A DNA stretch of 41,558 nucleotides from assembly GCA_022823505.1 (NCBI GenBank), contig JAJEIA010000057.1, positions 1-41,558 of the forward strand, given 5' to 3'. The notes under the pieces are model-generated. The model saw nothing but the letters and a program-made list of their open reading frames with translations. It was not told the origin of the DNA and searched no databases. This DNA comes from Dehalococcoidia bacterium (GTDB lineage: Bacteria > Chloroflexota > Dehalococcoidia > Lucifugimonadales > UBA3495). Shown one piece after another: positions 39,766-41,558 of the stretch. Made by a program: the position numbers and the translations under genes. Position 1 is the first letter of the stretch. Each line of letters begins with the position of its first letter.

Positions 39766-41028
39766 CTAGGCCGCGGACCCGCGACGACGGTGCGTCTCGC
39801 GCACAAAAAGCATCACGCCTATTCCCGCCGCGGCGAACAGCATGGCGTCCACCCACAGCGCCCAGGGGAAGCCCCACAGGTCGGCGATGGCCCCGAATAC
39901 CATGGCTCCCGAAACGGTGCCGATGCCGGCGAAACTGCGGAAGATGCCCAGGGTGACCCCCTCCATTCCCGGCGGCGCAATGTCCGCGTAAAACACGGTT
40001 CCCGCCGGGCTCCCCATCCCTTCGCCCATTCCCATCAGCACTCCGGACAGCAATAGCTGCCACAGGCTGTCCGCCCACACGAAAGCGGCGATGCCGGCGC
40101 ACATGAGCGCCACCGACGGGATGATGGGCGACTTTCTCCCAAATCGGTCGGAAAGGTATCCGGAAGTGATTGTAGTGAAGAATTGCGGCAGGTGGGTTAC
40201 GCTCAACCACCACCCCAACTGCTGTGGCCCGAATCCTTTGACCTTCCCGAACAGTGGCATGACACTGAACCTGGCTCCCTGCCGGTTGGCAACGATCATG
40301 ATCGCGAACAAACCCACGAAGATGAACGCCGGGCTCAATACCAGACTCCGGAAAGATCCGCGTCGCGAGGGTTGCGGCTGAGTGCCCCGGGTAGGTCGAT
40401 CGGGCGGATCCGGACGCTGGGACTGGACCTCTCGCCACCGCGACTCCGGCAGCGCAAACAGGATCAGGGCGAAGGACAGCGCCATCAGCACCGCCTGGGC
40501 AACCAGCGGTATGCGAAGCCCAAACGCCGACCCCAAGTATCCTCCAACCAACGGCCCCAGGATCTGGCCGGACAGGATGCTCAATTCCTGCGTGCTGAGG
40601 ATACGCCCCCGCGTCGCTGGGTCCGATTCGTCCCGCAGGTACACGGTTATCACGGTGGAGAAGGCATTCGAGCCGAGGCCGGAGACAAACCGCCACGCCG
40701 TGAGCCACCAGAAGTGAAACGACATGGAAACCATCGCCGCGCCGAACATGTTCACCGCCGCGCCGAGGGCGAGGATCGGTTTCCGACCGTATCGTTGGGA
40801 CAGGTATCCCGCCGGTACGCCCGTGAACAACCGGCCCGCGCCGAACAGGCCGATGGCGATGCCAACCTGCGTGGCATTGACGTGATATTCCTGCTGCGTG
40901 AACAGCGGGAGCACCGGGCCGATGGTCCCCATGCCAAAGCTGTTCAGCGCCCCGCACAAGCTCACGATGACGATGCTGCGGTAACGGCCCCGCAGCGCCG
41001 CAATGATTCCGCTCAACACCCAGCGCAC
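39766..41028 (-). CDS. MFS transporter
   Basis: A 420-residue major facilitator with 12 membrane helices. The N-half holds GTIGPVLPLFTQQEYHV and the loop GYLSQRYGRKPIL, the classic G-x-L-x-x-R-x-G-R-[KR] signature between helices 2 and 3; the C-half repeats it as GYLSDRFGRKSPI. WRFVSGLGSNAF is typical of helix 4. The substrate cannot be assigned; the sequence resembles drug or small-metabolite efflux types. The start is a GTG at 41028. A strong promoter lies at 41164-41192, leaving a leader of about 130 bases. It converges with the lipoprotein gene. Confidence 0.9.
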   Translation of the reverse strand: MRWVLSGIIAALRGRYRSIVIVSLCGALNSFGMGTIGPVLPLFTQQEYHVNATQVGIAIGLFGAGRLFTGVPAGYLSQRYGRKPILALGAAVNMFGAAMVSMSFHFWWLTAWRFVSGLGSNAFSTVITVYLRDESDPATRGRILSTQELSILSGQILGPLVGGYLGSAFGLRIPLVAQAVLMALSFALILFALPESRWREVQSQRPDPPDRPTRGTQPQPSRRGSFRSLVLSPAFIFVGLFAIMIVANRQGARFSVMPLFGKVKGFGPQQLGWWLSVTHLPQFFTTITSGYLSDRFGRKSPIIPSVALMCAGIAAFVWADSLWQLLLSGVLMGMGEGMGSPAGTVFYADIAPPGMEGVTLGIFRSFAGIGTVSGAMVFGAIADLWGFPWALWVDAMLFAAAGIGVMLFVRETHRRRGSAA

Positions 41029-41163
41029 CGAGGATCAGCGTCAGGGGAATGCATCACGTTTGCGGCCAAGGCAAGCCCGAAATGGCGTTGTCAAAAGGGG
41101 TTTCGACGTGCGCTCTGCGCCGGTGGCAGTACGTCGGGGAATGACGGCGCCCGCGTCTCCGGC

Positions 41164-41192
41164 ATCATAGGTACTGGGCTTTCGGGCGTCAA
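41164..41192 (-). promoter_or_regulatory. Strong sigma-70 promoter for the MFS gene
   Basis: On the minus strand TTGACG (41192-41187), 17-base spacer, TATGAT (41169-41164). Five of six matches in both boxes. Confidence 0.7.
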
Positions 41193-41225
41193 ACGGGAGG
41201 GCGTATCTCATGGTGCGCGGCAAGG

Positions 41226-41255
41226 TTGCCCGCTTGCCCCGTGTTGCCCTAAACT
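41226..41255 (+). promoter_or_regulatory. Possible promoter for the CoA-transferase gene
   Basis: TTGCCC (41226-41231), 18-base spacer, TAAACT (41250-41255). It lies 53 bases before the ATG at 41308. Moderate match. Confidence 0.35.
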
Positions 41256-41307
41256 TGCGCCCAACCCAAGGATCTCCGCATCCACCCTCAACACAGGAGG
41301 CTCCAAC

Positions 41308-41558
41308 ATGCCCCTGCCAACTCCGTTGCAAGGAATACGCGTGGTCGATTTCACCTGGGTGCGCGCCGGCCCCTGGGCAGCCCGCTGGATGGGCACCCTC
41401 GGCGCCGAGGTCATCAAGGTGGAATGGCCGCTCAATCTGGACACGTTGCGCCAGAATCGTTTCACCGTGCCGCCTGGCGTCGAGCCGGGTCCCAACTCCA
41501 CCGGACAGTTCGCCGACACCAACGCCAACAAGCGCGGCATCAGCGTCAACACCAGGAC
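41308..41558 (+). CDS. CaiB/BaiF-type class III CoA-transferase, 3' truncated by the window
   Basis: The first 83 residues of a family III CoA-transferase, which moves coenzyme A between acyl-CoA and a free acid. The ATG at 41308 follows AGGAGG. The N-terminus reads PLQGIRVVDFTWVRAGPWAAR and MGTLGAEVIKVEWP, where G-x-R-V-x-D-x-T, AGP and LGAEVIKVE are the family's opening signatures; the usual GP-x(5)-LADxGA form is here AGPWAARWMGTLGA. NANKRGISVN at the window edge matches the start of the next conserved block (N-x-x-KR). The catalytic Asp lies beyond the window. It is divergent from the MFS gene, with 279 bases between them. Confidence 0.9.
   Translation, partial: MPLPTPLQGIRVVDFTWVRAGPWAARWMGTLGAEVIKVEWPLNLDTLRQNRFTVPPGVEPGPNSTGQFADTNANKRGISVNTR

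Noticed and set aside
39596..40957. A 453-codon minus-strand open frame
   Set aside because: It shares the strand with the MFS gene in another frame and lacks any domain.
1..41558. tRNA, rRNA, insertion sequence, prophage and replication origin
   Set aside because: The intergenic regions were read for acceptor and T-arm patterns and the genes for transposase or integrase motifs; none were convincing.

Overview
The window is a GC-rich bacterial chromosome segment (most genes look 60-68% GC) with dense, mostly ordinary metabolic and respiratory genes. No rRNA, tRNA, CRISPR array, transposase or phage gene was found. The gene mix suggests a Chloroflexota genome, possibly Dehalococcoidia/SAR202-like: an F420-type NADPH oxidoreductase, a class III CoA-transferase, an Ldh_2 dehydrogenase, PIG-L and VOC proteins, a caa3-type oxidase cluster, frequent TTG/GTG starts and a BaeS/OmpR-type two-component system. 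That placement is inference from content only; no marker gene was compared.

Layout. 1-2056: the 3' part of an Ldh_2 dehydrogenase, a REP/MITE-like inverted repeat and a TauE/SafE permease, convergent with a PIG-L deacetylase (2045-2896). 3009-4243: a compact two-gene restriction-modification pair of visibly lower GC, probably acquired. 4364-7635: a VOC protein, an F420:NADPH oxidoreductase, a jelly-roll protein, a one-cysteine thioredoxin-like protein coupled to an acidic-tailed small protein, and a DUF6941-like protein. 7734-10079: a molybdenum hydroxylase large subunit without its partner subunits. 10196-13018: a two-component system followed by a secreted repeat protein. 13162-15305: an NADH-diaphorase pair (NuoE-like and NuoF-like) without a catalytic subunit. 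15546-17489: a large alpha/beta hydrolase. 17801-20823: the lysine/diaminopimelate genes dapB-asd-dapA. 20962-23307: a NYN-domain protein, plsC and cmk. 23362-26610: the competence genes comEC and comEA. 26955-32005: a run of minus-strand genes (kinase-fold protein, DUF952, serine hydrolase, SCP2-like protein, FmdB zinc ribbon, TrmO, alpha/beta hydrolase). 32163-39212: a full caa3-type cytochrome oxidase locus, ctaA-ctaB-ctaC-ctaD-ctaE-ctaF, all on the minus strand. 39409-41558: a small lipoprotein, an MFS transporter and the 5' end of a CaiB/BaiF CoA-transferase.

How the genes work together. ctaA and ctaB make heme A for the oxidase encoded by ctaC-ctaF, and both the CuA subunit and the subunit-IV-like protein carry a CxxCH cytochrome c domain. 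dapB, asd and dapA supply the aspartate branch to diaminopimelate/lysine. comEA and comEC are the DNA receptor and channel for transformation, and the restriction-modification pair may police incoming DNA. The most unusual items are the subunit IV-cytochrome c fusion, the orphan Mo-hydroxylase and orphan diaphorase, a promoter-like sequence aimed antisense into the restriction gene, two apparent leaderless genes, and a recurrent family of GGGGC...GCCCC intergenic hairpins.
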